Program-made: the position numbers and the translations under genes | Notes under the pieces: model-generated | The model's database searches: none | What the model saw: only the letters and a program-made list of their open reading frames with translations | Told to the model about the DNA's origin: nothing | Assembly (NCBI GenBank): GCA_030760725.1 | Contig: JASWHV010000012.1 | Span: 47,647,652-47,711,651, forward strand | Length of the DNA stretch: 64,000 nt | Direction: 5' to 3' | DNA from: Neostapfia colusana | Taxonomy: Eukaryota; Streptophyta; Magnoliopsida; Poales; Poaceae | Shown: positions 47,602 through 58,500 of the stretch, in pieces | Layout of the letters: each line of letters begins with the position of its first letter | Position numbering within the stretch: position 1 is the stretch's first letter

Positions 47602-48546
47602 CTTCTACATCAAACTATACAATTTAGGATATATGCAATGTAGGATACATACAACGTAGCATAAGTAAAAAATTTGAAAATATAGAATATATACAATGTG
47701 GCAAGACATACCTTTTTAGAGACAGAAATCTTTGAAAATATTCTAAATTTAGCTTAATTCTAATTCCAGATCTTCTAAATCCTTGAAAATTTGATGCAGA
47801 ACCTAATTCAAAAATTAAGTCCTCAAATTGCACCCAAAGGAGAAAACAAAGCAAGATCATAGACTTACCTTATGGAGAGACAAATCTTTGATATAAACTC
47901 TAATTTAACTCTTATCCTAGTCCATATCTACAAAATAAAAGAAATTTGGTGCAGAATGGAAATTACAAATTTGAGGCCATAAATCGCATCAAAATGAAGG
48001 GGAAATCGAAGTAAAATCATAGAATAACAATAATGAGACATACCTCTAAAAAAGATTTGGAACCAAAACCGCCCCCAAAAAAAATGGAAAAATATCGTCC
48101 GCCGCGGCTGTAGCTAGCTCAGCCGTGCTCGGACAGAACCCATGAAGGCTATATATACATTTTTTCACAGGCAGTCGATATAAGGAACCGCATGTGATAA
48201 CTACAATATCGCAGGCGGTTCCAAATAAAGAAAGCTTGTGAAAACAAGTGTGTTTTCACATGCGGTCCGTGAAGAAAAACCGTCTTAGATATTGTCCATT
48301 ACCACAAACAGTTTTCTATAACGACCACTTGTTTTAACAAGCCTATTTTCACAGACGGTTCTTTAACAAAAATCGCCTGAGATATTGTCCATTTTCACAG
48401 TCGGTCCCTGTGAAAATCTTGATGTTTTCACATGCGGTTCTATTGTCAAGACCGCCATGATACTGACGGTTTTTTATTTATTGGACATCATGTGCTTTTT
48501 TTAAACGGACCAGATGGAGGTGGCTGTGAAAATGTTTTTTGTAGTA
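47602..48546 (-). mobile_element. CACTA-2 5' region, subterminal repeats and terminus
   Basis: From 47602 to about 48080 there is AT-rich DNA without a gene, probably leader and promoter. From 48160 to 48546 short words such as TTTTCACA(T/G)(G/A)CGGT recur many times in both orientations, as expected for TNPA-type binding sites. The end at 48546 is GTTTTTTGTAGTA, which is TACTACAAAAAAC on the element's strand; the canonical first base C has become T. Confidence 0.8.
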
Positions 48547-48877
48547 ATGGGACTCATTTTAGTGAGAGTATATCCAGTGAAGTAAGTAGCCTGCATGAGT
48601 GGATGGGGCTGCATGCCATCGAGTATATACAGCACTTTGGAACGGATTGTAGGATAATGGAGGGAACCTTTATGCACGCGCGCTTTAGCTCTCACTCCTC
48701 GCGGATCTTACTGGCTTGGCCGACTGATGCAGATAGGTAGTGCGCTTGTGGGGGAGCTCCTCCTCGTCTGTTCTTAATTACTTTCTTCATTTTTAGATTA
48801 TTATCATTACGACAAAAAATCTAATTTAAAAATAGATTAGACTTGTTATCCTAACAGCCGGTTTAGATGATATACGT
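48547..48877. other. Unassigned host DNA between CACTA-2 and an hAT element
   Basis: No gene, repeat or recognisable motif is seen here. It is a possible remnant of the original target region of CACTA-2. Confidence 0.4.
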
Positions 48878-48885
48878 CTCTAGTC

Positions 48886-49543
48886 TAGAGATGAAAGCGG
48901 TTGAAAACGGTCGGAAAAACAGTTAAATCATTTTTATTTTCATATATAATTTTCGGAAACGAAATCGGAAGCACGGTACCATCGGAAACGGATATGATTT
49001 TGGAAATATCGGAAATGGATATATCGGATCCGAACGGTTCTAATTTTTTTTAAAACAACACCCTAAAGGCCAAAGTATTGTCATTATTATTTAAAATGAC
49101 ATGAGCATATAATGATAATAACTTCACACTAGCAAAGTGTCGGACATTGGGGGCCTTGCCGCCTCGATGCCGAGGTGACCTGGCGATAGGGCTCAGGGCG
49201 GTGCGAGCACGATGGGATTAAGGATTTAGGGTTCGGTGCTCCACTGCTTGGTTGGCGGCTTCTCCTCTCCCTTGGACCTATAACGCCTACATAGGGCTGC
49301 TTCTGTTTGAGCTCTTGACGTAAGCATTGGGCCAAGGCCCATTGCTGTTTTGGAAATGAAAACGGAAACTGTTCGAAAATTTCTAAATAAATACGGAATT
49401 CCGAGTATTCGGTCAGAAATCTGCCAAAGTCGTTTTCGTTCCGATTTCCAAATTTTCATTTTCAGTTTTTAGCCAATTTTCGGACAAATCTGTTAAAAAC
49501 AAAAAAACGGTTCGAAAAATATTTCCGTCCATATTTCACCCCT
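48886..49543. mobile_element. Non-autonomous Ac/Ds-like hAT element
   Basis: The left end is TAGAGATGAAAGCGG and the right end, read inward, is CAGGGGTGAAATATGG (TAGGGGTG in the first tandem copy). Both resemble the CAGGGATGAAA terminus of Ac/Ds. The left flank is CTCTAGTC (48878-48885) and the same 8 bp follow the right end in the second and third tandem copies (49595-49602, 49654-49661), an exact hAT-type duplication. The ends are rich in CGGAAA-type subterminal repeats. The middle (49130-49350) is GC-rich and unlike the ends, so it may be captured host DNA. No transposase is encoded. Confidence 0.85.
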
Positions 49544-49696
49544 ACTACTAACGCTATACTGCTGCTTGTTAATGACTTCCATATTTCACCCCTGCTCTAG
49601 TCCGTACTAACACTATACTGCTGCTTGTTAATGACTTCCATATTTCACCCCTGCTCTAGTCCGTACTAACGCTATACTGCTGCTTGTTAATGACTT
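49529..49696. repeat. Three tandem copies of the hAT right end plus its flank (59-bp unit)
   Basis: Copies are 49529-49578 (50 bp, internal deletion), 49579-49637 and 49638-49696 (59 bp each). Each contains the hAT terminus CCATATTTCACCCCT and the neighbouring host sequence TACTAACRCTATACTGCTG. The first copy has lost the 8-bp target duplication; copies two and three keep it. Confidence 0.93.
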
Positions 49697-50007
49697 CTTC
49701 GATCTCATGCATGATACAGACCTAACTCAACATAGCTTTATTAGCTTGCGGCGTCTATTTTCTGTTCAAGATATTAAAATACCCGACGGATAGGGCCGCG
49801 TAGCTGAGTATCAAGAAACAACTGCTAGTGGTATACTTTTCGCTTTTACTTGTGCATCCGCAGAGATCGAATGAAGAAGCGAGTTGTCGCCTGGTAGGCG
49901 CAAAGCTGCAGATCCGAAAGCTACCCTCATAGTGGCGTGCATGGCAAATCGCGCACTCGGTGTCGGAGGTGATGAACGAGTGTCGAGCCACGGTTGGCTT
50001 ACCGTGC
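49697..50007 (+). other. Upstream region of the proline-rich gene
   Basis: No gene. It contains CATGCATGA near 49707, a typical RY-type plant element, and no repeat that I can identify. It is probably promoter DNA of the gene at 50110. Confidence 0.4.
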
Positions 50008-50015
50008 CTATAAAT
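50008..50015 (+). promoter_or_regulatory. TATA box of the proline-rich gene
   Basis: CTATAAAT lies 95 bases before the ATG at 50110, in GC-richer surroundings. The distance fits a start of transcription near 50045 and a leader of about 65 bases. Confidence 0.6.
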
Positions 50016-50109
50016 CGCCCATGCCATTCGTCCACAAGCAGCCACCCGCGGCTACTGGAGAAACACATACTCTCTTTGCAAGTGAGCTAGCATAGCGACT
50101 GGAGCAACG

Positions 50110-50748
50110 ATGAGGTCCGTCCTCTCACTCTGTTTCCATTTGGCCCTTGTCGTTACCCTGGCCACCGGCGTCCCTGGCTGCGCTCATGGAAGGACCCCAA
50201 GCCTGAACCGAGTTCAAAGGAGCATCCCAAACCAGCACTGCAAACTGACCCAAAGCCTATGCCGCAGCCTGATCCAAAGCCTGTTCCATAACCAGACCTA
50301 AAGCCTATGCCGCAGCCTGACCCAAAGCCTGTTCCACAACCAGACCCAAAGCCTATGCCGCAGCCTGACCCAAAGCCTATGCCGCGGCCTGACCCAAAGC
50401 GCCAACCAGACCCAACCACAAACCAAAACCCGCAACCTGAACCATCCAAGCCAGAGCCTAAACCTGAGCCAGAACCATCAAAGCCAGACCCCAACCCACA
50501 ACCTAAACCAGCCACGCCGGAGCCCAAACCACAGCCAGAACCATCAAAGCCGGAGGAGCCCCAGCCAAGCCCCAGACCTGTGCCAGAGCCTAAGCCAACT
50601 CCAGAACCTATGCCAGAGCCCAAACCTGAGCCAGAACCATCCAGACTGGAGCCTCAAACCTGAGGTCCTGAGCCAGAACCATCCAAACCGGAGCCCCAAA
50701 CCCGTGCCTGAACCTATACCGAAGCCACTGCCTCAGCAAGGGAACTGA
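50110..50748 (+). pseudogene. Secreted proline-rich repeat protein gene, broken by frameshifts
   Basis: The ATG at 50110 opens a good signal peptide (MRSVLSLCFHLALVVTLATG, then VPGCAHG). The mature region is built from PEPK/PDPK-type repeats (PKPMPQPDPKPVPQPD, later PEPSKPEPKPEPEP), as in repetitive proline-rich cell-wall proteins of grass roots. The repeat region is in another frame than the signal peptide, so a shift lies near 50180. A TAA at 50288 replaces a CAA. The frame returns near 50695 to that of the start and ends PEPIPKPLPQQGN at 50746-50748. A TATA box and a poly(A) signal are in place, so it is a recently broken gene rather than a repeat fragment. A short intron instead of the first shift is possible but no clean splice sites were seen. 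Confidence 0.72.
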
Positions 50749-50952
50749 GAAGAATCGAAGGATCGAGTACCATGATTCACGTAACCATATCTATCTGGCA
50801 AGGGTATGACCAAGTACTAAGCCTTGTGTGTTTATGTATGTCTTATGTGATACTACTATCCATGTTCACAGTTCACTTGTGCTCCTGTTTTGTGTGTCTC
50901 CATCAGCATGCGTGTCTGTACTATGTTGTATTAAGTTTCTGAATCATCAATG

Positions 50953-50958
50953 AATAAA
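50953..50958 (+). terminator. Poly(A) signal of the proline-rich gene
   Basis: AATAAA lies about 205 bases after the presumed stop, within AT-rich DNA with TGTGT-rich words upstream, as is normal for plant 3' ends. Confidence 0.5.
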
Positions 50959-50959
50959 A

Positions 50960-51334
50960 GAGTATGTCCTCTTTTCTCTGTGGAGAGGCAGGACGAAATG
51001 CAGAGTAGTCTTGCGGGAAAAGAAAGACAAGCTGTCATCGGTAAACTTCTCTGCGTAAGAACAACCATCATTCTTATTAGTGAGAGCAGACGCCCAAGTT
51101 TTCATATCTTTGCAGACGTTTTGAGGTCGTCCATGAATGGATGGGGCACAGTAATCACAAATGAAAAAAAAAAGACAATTGTCGGGAACGACTAGAATGC
51201 AACCACCTTTTTGATACAATCGTGCAAATAACTTCTCAAATCCATACGATCTCCAATAATGCATTTTTCACTAAAGTCAGATCATCATATCTAGTCCTAT
51301 TGAGTTCCTACCACTGCACCATACCGTCAAGGTG
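50960..51334. other. Unassigned DNA before the LINE fragment
   Basis: No supported gene. A segment near 51182 (GGGAACGACTAGAATGC, then TGATACAATC) recurs in altered form near 51619, on the other side of the LINE scrap. This might be an old duplication but is short. Confidence 0.35.
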
Positions 51335-51603
51335 GTCAGACCCATGGCTACCAAGGGAGTGTACACAGGAGATTCATTACACCTAGAGGCACTGGTATCA
51401 TCCGTTATGTGGCTGATCTGACAAATCCGGTCACCGGATCATGGGATATGGAGTCGGTGGAAGACATAGTCCGGGAGGAAGATGCTAAGGTCATTTTGGT
51501 CTTGCCGGTGCACGAGGGCAGAAGTAATATTGCAGCATGGCACTTTGATTCCCGGCGTTTATTTTTGTGAAAGAGTGGGTATAAAGTTTGCCGGGCACCA
51601 TAA
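51335..51603 (+). pseudogene. L1-type LINE ORF2 fragment (region before and in zf-RVT)
   Basis: Translated pieces are WSDPWLPRE, then in another frame TPRGTGIIRYVADLTNPVTG, SWDMESVEDIVREEDAKVIL, LPVHEGRSNIAAWHFDSRRL, a stop, and KSGYKVCRAP. The order and wording match the C-terminal part of plant non-LTR reverse transcriptase proteins, which precedes and enters the zf-RVT zinc-binding region. The fragment is truncated at both ends and has a frameshift near 51385 and a TGA near 51568. No poly(A) tail or duplication was recognised. Confidence 0.75.
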
Positions 51604-52496
51604 AAAAACATTCTTCCTTGGGAACAACTAGAATATACAAATCTGATACAATCTTATAAAATCTCTCCTATAACACATGAGTGTATTTTTACACTTAAAC
51701 TCTCCCACTTGATAACACAAGCTGAAAAAATAAACTGTGAAAGTGAGAGGATTTAAGTAAAATGCAATTACTAAAAGATAAAGATAGTGTAATCTAGAAA
51801 TGATTTTTACACGATTACACTAGAAGGCTGTTTGCATTCTAGTCGTTCACTTGGCAGAGTAGAAAACATTTTTAAACTGTGTGTGCCTTCAGGCGAGAAA
51901 ATGACAAAACAGTTTGTAAGGAAACGTAATTTGCAACACGGCAAAGCCAATTATATTGGAAAAGAGGCGAACATCAATCAGTACTTAGAACCTTTCAGGC
52001 TCACCAGCTCTAGAATGCATTCGCTACCCAAAATTTTACAAGTAAAACTTGCATTATGCTGACTTGATTGTCCTAAACAAAGCCTCACTGAAAGCAATTG
52101 ACCTTTTTCACATGGTTGCTAATGTAATCTTGAGGCATATGACTAGACTCCTGTGTTCACAGGACATGAAGTCACCCCCAATCCCTGGCACCCAGCACTC
52201 TGATGCCAGTTTTTGAGACCTCGTTCTTTAGACATGTGTCCTCTGATCTTAAAGAGGGAAAAACATAAGTGAATACTAAAAACGACCTAACTTGAAAGCA
52301 AAGCCACAAGCATCACATTAAAATCAGCGAACCCAAAATCACAACTCATAATCCTAAGGCCACGAAGCAAAAACTTACAGGCAGGACCATATCATCATGT
52401 ATAAACTATAACCTATAATAAAGACTAACTAGTGTACCCACATAACTATATTGTTATCTAATACCAGTGAACTAGCATATTCATAGAACTTAATTT
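51604..52496. other. Unassigned AT-rich DNA
   Basis: I see no gene or repeat. The stretch near 52140-52260 is less AT-rich and might be an exon or untranslated region of an unknown host gene on the minus strand, but no long frame supports this. Confidence 0.35.
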
Positions 52497-52504
52497 CTGA
52501 TAAC

Positions 52505-53347
52505 CAGTGTTATCCTAAACGGTATTAAACGACCGTTTAAACATGTATTAAACGGTAAACAGACACTTACTGTGTAGTTTAGGCCCTAAACGGACATTTA
52601 AACGGTTGACCCGTTTAAACGGGTCAACGGCCGTTTAAACAGTGTAAACGGATTAAACAAAACGGTTTCTATTCGTGTTTAAACGCGTTTTGACCCGTTT
52701 AGGTGAAGTGAAAATGTTAGAACCAGGTTTTTTAGCCCATTAAGCTGCACGCGGTCGAAGACTCCTATTGATTACGCCGACATGGGTCTGTTGTAGTATT
52801 TGATCTGCCGCGATCCGCTGCCACCAGGTATGCCCCTGCCCTCTTGGCTCGCAACCGAAGTAGCCCGCCATCAGCCACCGCCCACGCGCAGCTTGATCGC
52901 CCTCTCCCACCATCTCCCTGCCAAATACTCCGAACCCGTGCACCTGAGTCCCTGCGCGGCACACGCAGCTCAGTCTCCCCACGTGCTTTCTCATATCAGA
53001 AACATAGAGTATACATATGGCACATGTGAGTTGCATCTTTTATTAGTTTTTTATTTTATAACTTGCTAGATTTTCATGTTTGAGAGTTGCAGGGCAGCTG
53101 AAACTCAATAAGAGTATAGGGTTCTAATTTATCTAAATAACCTTCATGTGATTTATTGCAAGTTATGTACTTTAGTTGTGAAGACGGGGCTTATATATTA
53201 AAGTAATATATTTTACTTGCTGCAACAGTGTAGCTGCAGTATAAACCGTTTAATTTGTCTAAACACCGTTTAAACACCGTTTAGACAGGCTAAACGGTAA
53301 ACAGACCTCCACCGACTATCTACCGTTTACCGTTTAGGATAACATTG
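52505..53347. mobile_element. Non-autonomous hAT element, 843 bp
   Basis: The ends are CAGTGTTATCCTAAACGG on the left and its inverted partner CAATGTTATCCTAAACGG on the right, 17 of 18 bases alike. The flanks are an exact 8-bp duplication, CTGATAAC (52497-52504, 53348-53355), the hAT signature. Subterminal DNA is packed with CCGTTTAAACGG-like words, many centred on the palindrome GTTTAAAC. The middle (52790-53010) is GC-rich, unlike the rest, and may be captured host coding DNA. No transposase is encoded. Confidence 0.92.
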
Positions 53348-53355
53348 CTGATAAC

Positions 53356-53788
53356 CTAAAAACAGCAGACAAATTGTGCTCCTAATGTAAGAAATACTTG
53401 ACATAAAAGCATCAAGCTATCAAATGACAGGTCAAGATCACAAAAGAGAAGGTGGCAAATAGGAGAATCACTTATCAGACATTGTCTCAAACAGTATGAA
53501 ACAACTTGTATGGCAAAGTATGAAATGTATTCATGCAAATAGAACAGAGTTTGGCCAGTCTTAAGCCCTAACCGGAATACAATAAGTTGGGATAATCAAA
53601 CAGCACCAAGGAAATAAAGAACATACACTAATTCTCTTATGGTGTGCAGTAGACTGACATGTACCATTTAATACCTTAAAAAACAACTATGACTATATAT
53701 CTCGAGTCAAGAGATGCATTCAACTTTCAAGTAATAGAGAAGCTTAAAAAGAAACAAGTTTCAATATTCACCGCACCATCCATTCTCC
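53356..53788. other. Unassigned AT-rich DNA between hAT and chromovirus H
   Basis: No gene or repeat is recognised; the base composition is that of an intron or intergenic spacer. Confidence 0.35.
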
Positions 53789-53792
53789 TATG

Positions 53793-54297
53793 TGTTGTGG
53801 ATGCATTTGTGGGCCGCCAATATGGTCGGCGTGGGGCCCACAAAGCCCACAACTAGGCCGGCCAGACACCAGGAAGATATTTAGAAGAATTAATTAGATA
53901 ATGTTTAGGAATAAAAGGGAGTTATAGATTGAATCAGTTTAGATAGAAAGAAATAGACTAAAAAAGGGGAAGAAAAGAATCTTAGTCAGTTTGGGGGATT
54001 ATCCCCAAACAGACTAGGAGTAGGCTGGGGCCAAAGGGGGGGTCATGTCCCCCCTTTATAAGCAGCCCCCCTCCCTCATGTTTTGAGCATCCAGGAAAAA
54101 ATAAGAATCCCCGTTGAGGGCTGTTCTTCTCCTTGGATCACGGTGGCTTCGAACCCTAACCCTAGCCGCCGTGACCAGCTGCTTTGTCCCCCACGTTACG
54201 TACTGCGCAGCTGCCCCCACGCCTCCTCGCTGTTGGTTTCTCCCCTGCGCAGCCCTAAGCGCAGCCAAGGGGTCTCCCCCCTCCCTGTTTCCCAGCA
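53793..54297 (+). repeat. Chromovirus H 5' LTR
   Basis: It starts TGTTGTGGATGC and ends TTTCCCAGCA. It contains CCTTTATAAGCAG near 54053, a likely TATA-type promoter box. The primer site follows. Confidence 0.94.
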
Positions 54298-54299
54298 TT

Positions 54300-54313
54300 T
54301 GGTATCAAGAGAC
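54300..54313 (+). other. Chromovirus H primer-binding site
   Basis: TGGTATCAAGAGAC starts two bases after the LTR; it matches initiator-methionine tRNA for the first eight bases and then diverges. Confidence 0.75.
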
Positions 54314-54328
54314 TCCGGGGCAGCGACC

Positions 54329-55516
54329 ATGTCCGGCCCCGTGGACGATTCTGGGACTTTCACCCTCCAAGATCTCGGCAACATGATGAGCAAGATGATG
54401 GGGCAGATAGACACCATCAACAAGCGCTTGGACCGCCACGATATGCGCCTTGCGCGCTTTGAGAAGGCACCGGAGCGGGAGCTCTCCGGTGGCGAGGACT
54501 TGCAACAAAACTCACCGCAGGACAGCAACCTTCCCCGCAGCTGCGGCAGCGGCAAGGGCGGCAGCGGTGGCAGCGGCGGCCATGGCGGCAACGACGACCA
54601 CTACAGTACCAGGCACCCACCGGGACGCCCGACCTTCGACGACAGCGGGCTGCGTCGTCACAAGGTCAATTTCCCCAAGTTCGACGGGGAAACAGATCCG
54701 CTGCCCTGGCTCACCAAGTGTGAGACATACTTCCGAGGGACACGTACGATGCCAGAAGAAAAGGTGTGGCTCGCGTCTCTCCACCTGGAGGGTGTCGCGG
54801 CCGAGTGGTACACTGCTCTAGAACGTGATTGTGGCATCGTGTCCTGGGAGCGGTTCGCGGACTTTGTCAACATGCGCTTCGGGCCTCCGCTCCGCTCCAA
54901 CGACCTGGCGGAAATTAAAGATCTCCGTCGTACTGGCACGGTTGAGGAATATCAGCGTCAATTCCTGGTCCTTCTTTGTCGTTGCGAGGACCCCAGCCAG
55001 CGCCAGCAGATCAACCTCTTCACAGCTGGCCTCGGTGAGCCACTTAGAACGGATGTGGAGCTGCAGTTTCCCACTAATCTACAAACCGCCATGAGTCTGG
55101 CCAGAGCCTTTGAACGTCGACTTGCGGCAATAACAGATAGCGGAATACAGAAGGGTGCCGCCTCTCAACGCTCCACGCGCTCTTCTATTATGTCCCGCGC
55201 CTCTACTACGGCCTCAAGTGGCAGTTCTACAGCACCCGCCCCGACATCGTCAACAACGACATCTTCTCGCCCGCGCTTCAAACGCCTTACACCCGATGAG
55301 ATGGCTGCTAAGCGGGCAAGCGGCGAGTGCTATCACTGCCTTGAGCGGTACACACCGGACCATAAGTGTGCCGGCAAAGGAATCTTCCTTCTGGAGCTTG
55401 ACGACGATGATGACGTTGACGCGACCGTAGCTGATATAGGCATCTCCTTACACGCCCTGACCGGCATCGACTTCGCCAACACAAGCTCCAAGTCTACGTC
55501 CACGGCAACCTACTGA
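54329..55516 (+). pseudogene. Chromovirus H gag
   Basis: The chosen start is the ATG at 54329 (MSGPVDDSGTFTLQDL), 16 bases after the primer site. Residues 20-50 look like a short coiled coil (MMSKMMGQIDTINKRLDRHD), then a Gly-rich hinge. The capsid core has VNFPKFDGETDPLPWLTKCE, SLHLEGVAAEWY and FGPPLRSNDLAEIKDLRR. It ends with a cysteine motif CYHCLERYTPDHKC and FLLELDDDDD. The frame stops at 55514, while the protease is in another frame; an intact element would be expected to read straight through, so a frameshift near 55486 is likely. Confidence 0.93.
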
Positions 55517-55519
55517 CAG

Positions 55520-58500
55520 CATTGGTCGACACAGGGTCCACTCACACCTTCATCAGGGAACCACTCATCAAGGAGCTCGGCCTGATGATGTTGCCACGAT
55601 CAGGCGTCGGCGTCCGAGTCACCAACGGCGACTCTATCTCTTGTACAGGCATCTGTCCACGTGTACCATTGATGATTGCAGGGGATCGCTTCGACGTCAC
55701 ATGCTACGCACTCCCACTGGACGGCTTCGACTTTGTTCTAGGAGTCCAGTGGCTGCGATCTTTGGGACCCATTCTCTGGAACCTTGAGGACCTCACGATG
55801 AAATTGTGGCGCGGGGACCGTGAGGTGATCTGGACGGGGCTGCGAAGTTCAGCTCCGGTATGTGCCTCTCTAGCACCACCTACTGATATGATGGGCGCCC
55901 TCCTGGATGGCTTCCAGGACCTCTTCGACGAGCCACGCGGGCTTCCTCCTGCATGACGCCACGACCACCAAATCAGGCTCCTGCCGGGCACAACTCCAGT
56001 AGCTGTCCGACCGTACCGCTACCCCCAGCTTCTTAAAGACGAGATTGAGAAGCAATGCGCCGAGATGCTTCGCCAAGGCATCATCCGAGAATGCACATCT
56101 GCATTTTCCTCGCCAGTACTGTTGGTCCGAAAAGCCGACGGCACGTGGCGCTTCTGCATCGACTACCGCGAGCTCAACGCCAGAACTTTGAAAGACAAGT
56201 TCCCGATCCCGGTGGTTGACGAGCTACTAGACGAGCTTCGCGGCGCAAGGTTCTTCACCAAGCTTGACCTCCGCAGCGGCTACTTTCAAGTGCGCATGCA
56301 CTCGAACGACATTGAAAAGACAGCATTCCGAACTCATCGAGGCCACTATGAGTTCTTGGTGATGCCATTCGGCCTCACCAATGCGCCGTCCACGTTCCAG
56401 TCGTTGATGAACGACGTCCTCGACCCCTACATCAGAAAATTTGTGCTTGTCTTCTTTGATAACATATTGGTGTATAGCAGGTCCTGGGTCGAACACCTTC
56501 AGCACGTCAAGCAGGTGTTCCAGACACTACGAACAAACAAGCTGTTCCTGAAGAAATCTAAGTGCTTCTTCGGCCAGGAGACTGTGTCCTACTTAGGACA
56601 CATCATATCCGCTCACGGCGTGGCAATGGATCCGACCAAGGTGGAGGCCGTGGAACGTTGGCCTACACCTCGGTCCTTACGAGCCTTGCGAGGTTTCCTC
56701 GGGCTCACCGGCTACTACCGCAAGTTCATTGCGGGGTATGGTGCGGTGGTCGCACCCCTCACCGCCCTCCTAAAGCGGGAAGCATTCCGCTGGACTGATG
56801 ATGCGCAGGACGCTTTCTCCCAACTCAAGCAGGCGTTGATGACAACGCCTCTACTTCAAATGTCGGACTTCGACAAGCGCTTCATCATCGACTGCGACGC
56901 GTCCGGCGCCGGCTTTGGGGCAGTTCTACACCAGGGCGACGGCGCCATAGCATTCTTCAGCCGCGCTGTAGCGACTCACCATCATAAGCTACCGGCATAC
57001 GAGCGTGAGCTAATCGGTCTTGTGAAGGCCGTACGTCATTGGCGGCCTTACTTGTGGGGTCGTCCCTTCACTGTTCGGACTGATCACTTCAGCCTGAAAT
57101 ATATCCTGGATCAGCGACTCACGACGATTCCCCAACATGCTTGGGTGAGCAAACTTTTTGGTTATGATCTGCAGGTTGAGTACCGACCGGGGCGCTTGAA
57201 TGGGGCAGCTGACGCCCTGTCCCGCCGCGACGAGGAAGACATAGCTATTCACGCCATATCCGCGCCAGTCTTTCCACTCTTCGACTCGCTCCGCGCGGAG
57301 ATCGCTACAGACCAGCAGGCGCAACAGCTATGTGCCCAACTCCGGGAGGGAGTCGCACCTGCTGACTGGGCCGAACGCGACGGCCTTCTACTTCACAAGG
57401 GGAAGCTCTTCGTTCCCGACAAGTCCTCCTTGTGGCCCTCTCTCCTAGCTGAGGCGCATGATGGGGGCCACGAAGGCATCCAGAAGACAGTGCATCGGCT
57501 ACGCCTCTCCTTCTACAACCCGTCCTTGCTACGGCGGGTGCGTGAGTATGTCCGCGGGTGTGCTACGTGCCAACGCAACAAGACTGATCATCTTCATCCA
57601 GCCGGCCTGCTACAACCGCTGCCTATACCGTCGGAAGTCTGGAGTGATATCTCCATGGACTTCATTGAAGGTTTTCCGAAAGTTGGTGGGAAATCAGTGA
57701 TCTTGACAGTGGTAGATCGCTTCTCCAAGTATGCCCACTTCATTCCCCTAAGCCACCCTTACAGTGCTGCATCAGTGGCGCGAGCATTCTTCGACGACAT
57801 TGTACGACTACACGGCTTTCCCTGCTCCATCGTCAGTGATCGTGATACCGTCTTCACCAGCCTCTTCTGGTCAGATTTGTTCCGGCTAGCCGGTGTCCAA
57901 CTTCAGCTCAGCTCGGCCTTCCATCCGCAGTCTGACGGCCAATCTGAGGTCGTCAACAAGATCATCACTGTGTACCTTCGCTGCTTGGCTGGTGACCGAC
58001 CAAAGACTTGGTTGCAGTGGCTTCCTTGGGCTGAGTATTGCTACAACACTTCCTACCAGACGGCCCTCAAATGCTCGCCCTTCAAAGTGGTCTATGGCAG
58101 GGACCCTCCGGCTCTTGTTGGTTACCAACCGGGCGTATCTAGAGTAGCAGCAGTGGATAAACAGCTAAAGGATAGAGATGAATTCTTAGCTGAAATCAAG
58201 AATAGGCTGGTACAAGCACAAGTCACCATGAAAAGCTATGAAGATAAGTTCCGCTGAGAGGTGGAATTTCAGATCGGTGATTGGGTTTGGTTGCGGCTTC
58301 ATCAGAGGACAGTTGTGGGAGTAATGACGACGCCTTCTTCAAAGATTGGACCAAAATATTTTGGACCATATCAGATCATTCAACGCATTGGGACTGTATC
58401 ATATAAACTTCGGCTGCCTCCTCAAGCAAGGATACATGATGTCTTCCATGTGTCCCTGTTAAAGAAATTTGAAGGTCCTACTCCCATACAGGTGGTGCAT

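Larger units (their letters stand above)
3398..48546 (-). mobile_element. CACTA-2: autonomous-type En/Spm transposon shattered by nested insertions
   Basis: The element's own DNA survives as 3398-4100, 8615-9234, 20242-20617 and 46385-48546, plus target duplications. Its transposase reads on the minus strand. Removing copia C (duplication ctaag), copia B (gtttt) and solo LTR D (aatag) brings the coding pieces together. At the C junction the frame continues exactly from one flank to the other, through residues VIPCEDL and DYLKTYIIE. The 5' end is at 48546 with the terminal word TACTACAAAAAA, a one-base variant of the usual CACTACAA start. The 3' end is not in the window because CACTA-1 interrupts the gene at 3397. 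In-frame stops in several pieces show that the element is dead. Confidence 0.85.

Noticed and set aside
50153..50623. Gly/Ser-rich 156-residue ORF on the minus strand
   Set aside because: It is the antisense of the proline-rich repeats and has no start context or family resemblance of its own.
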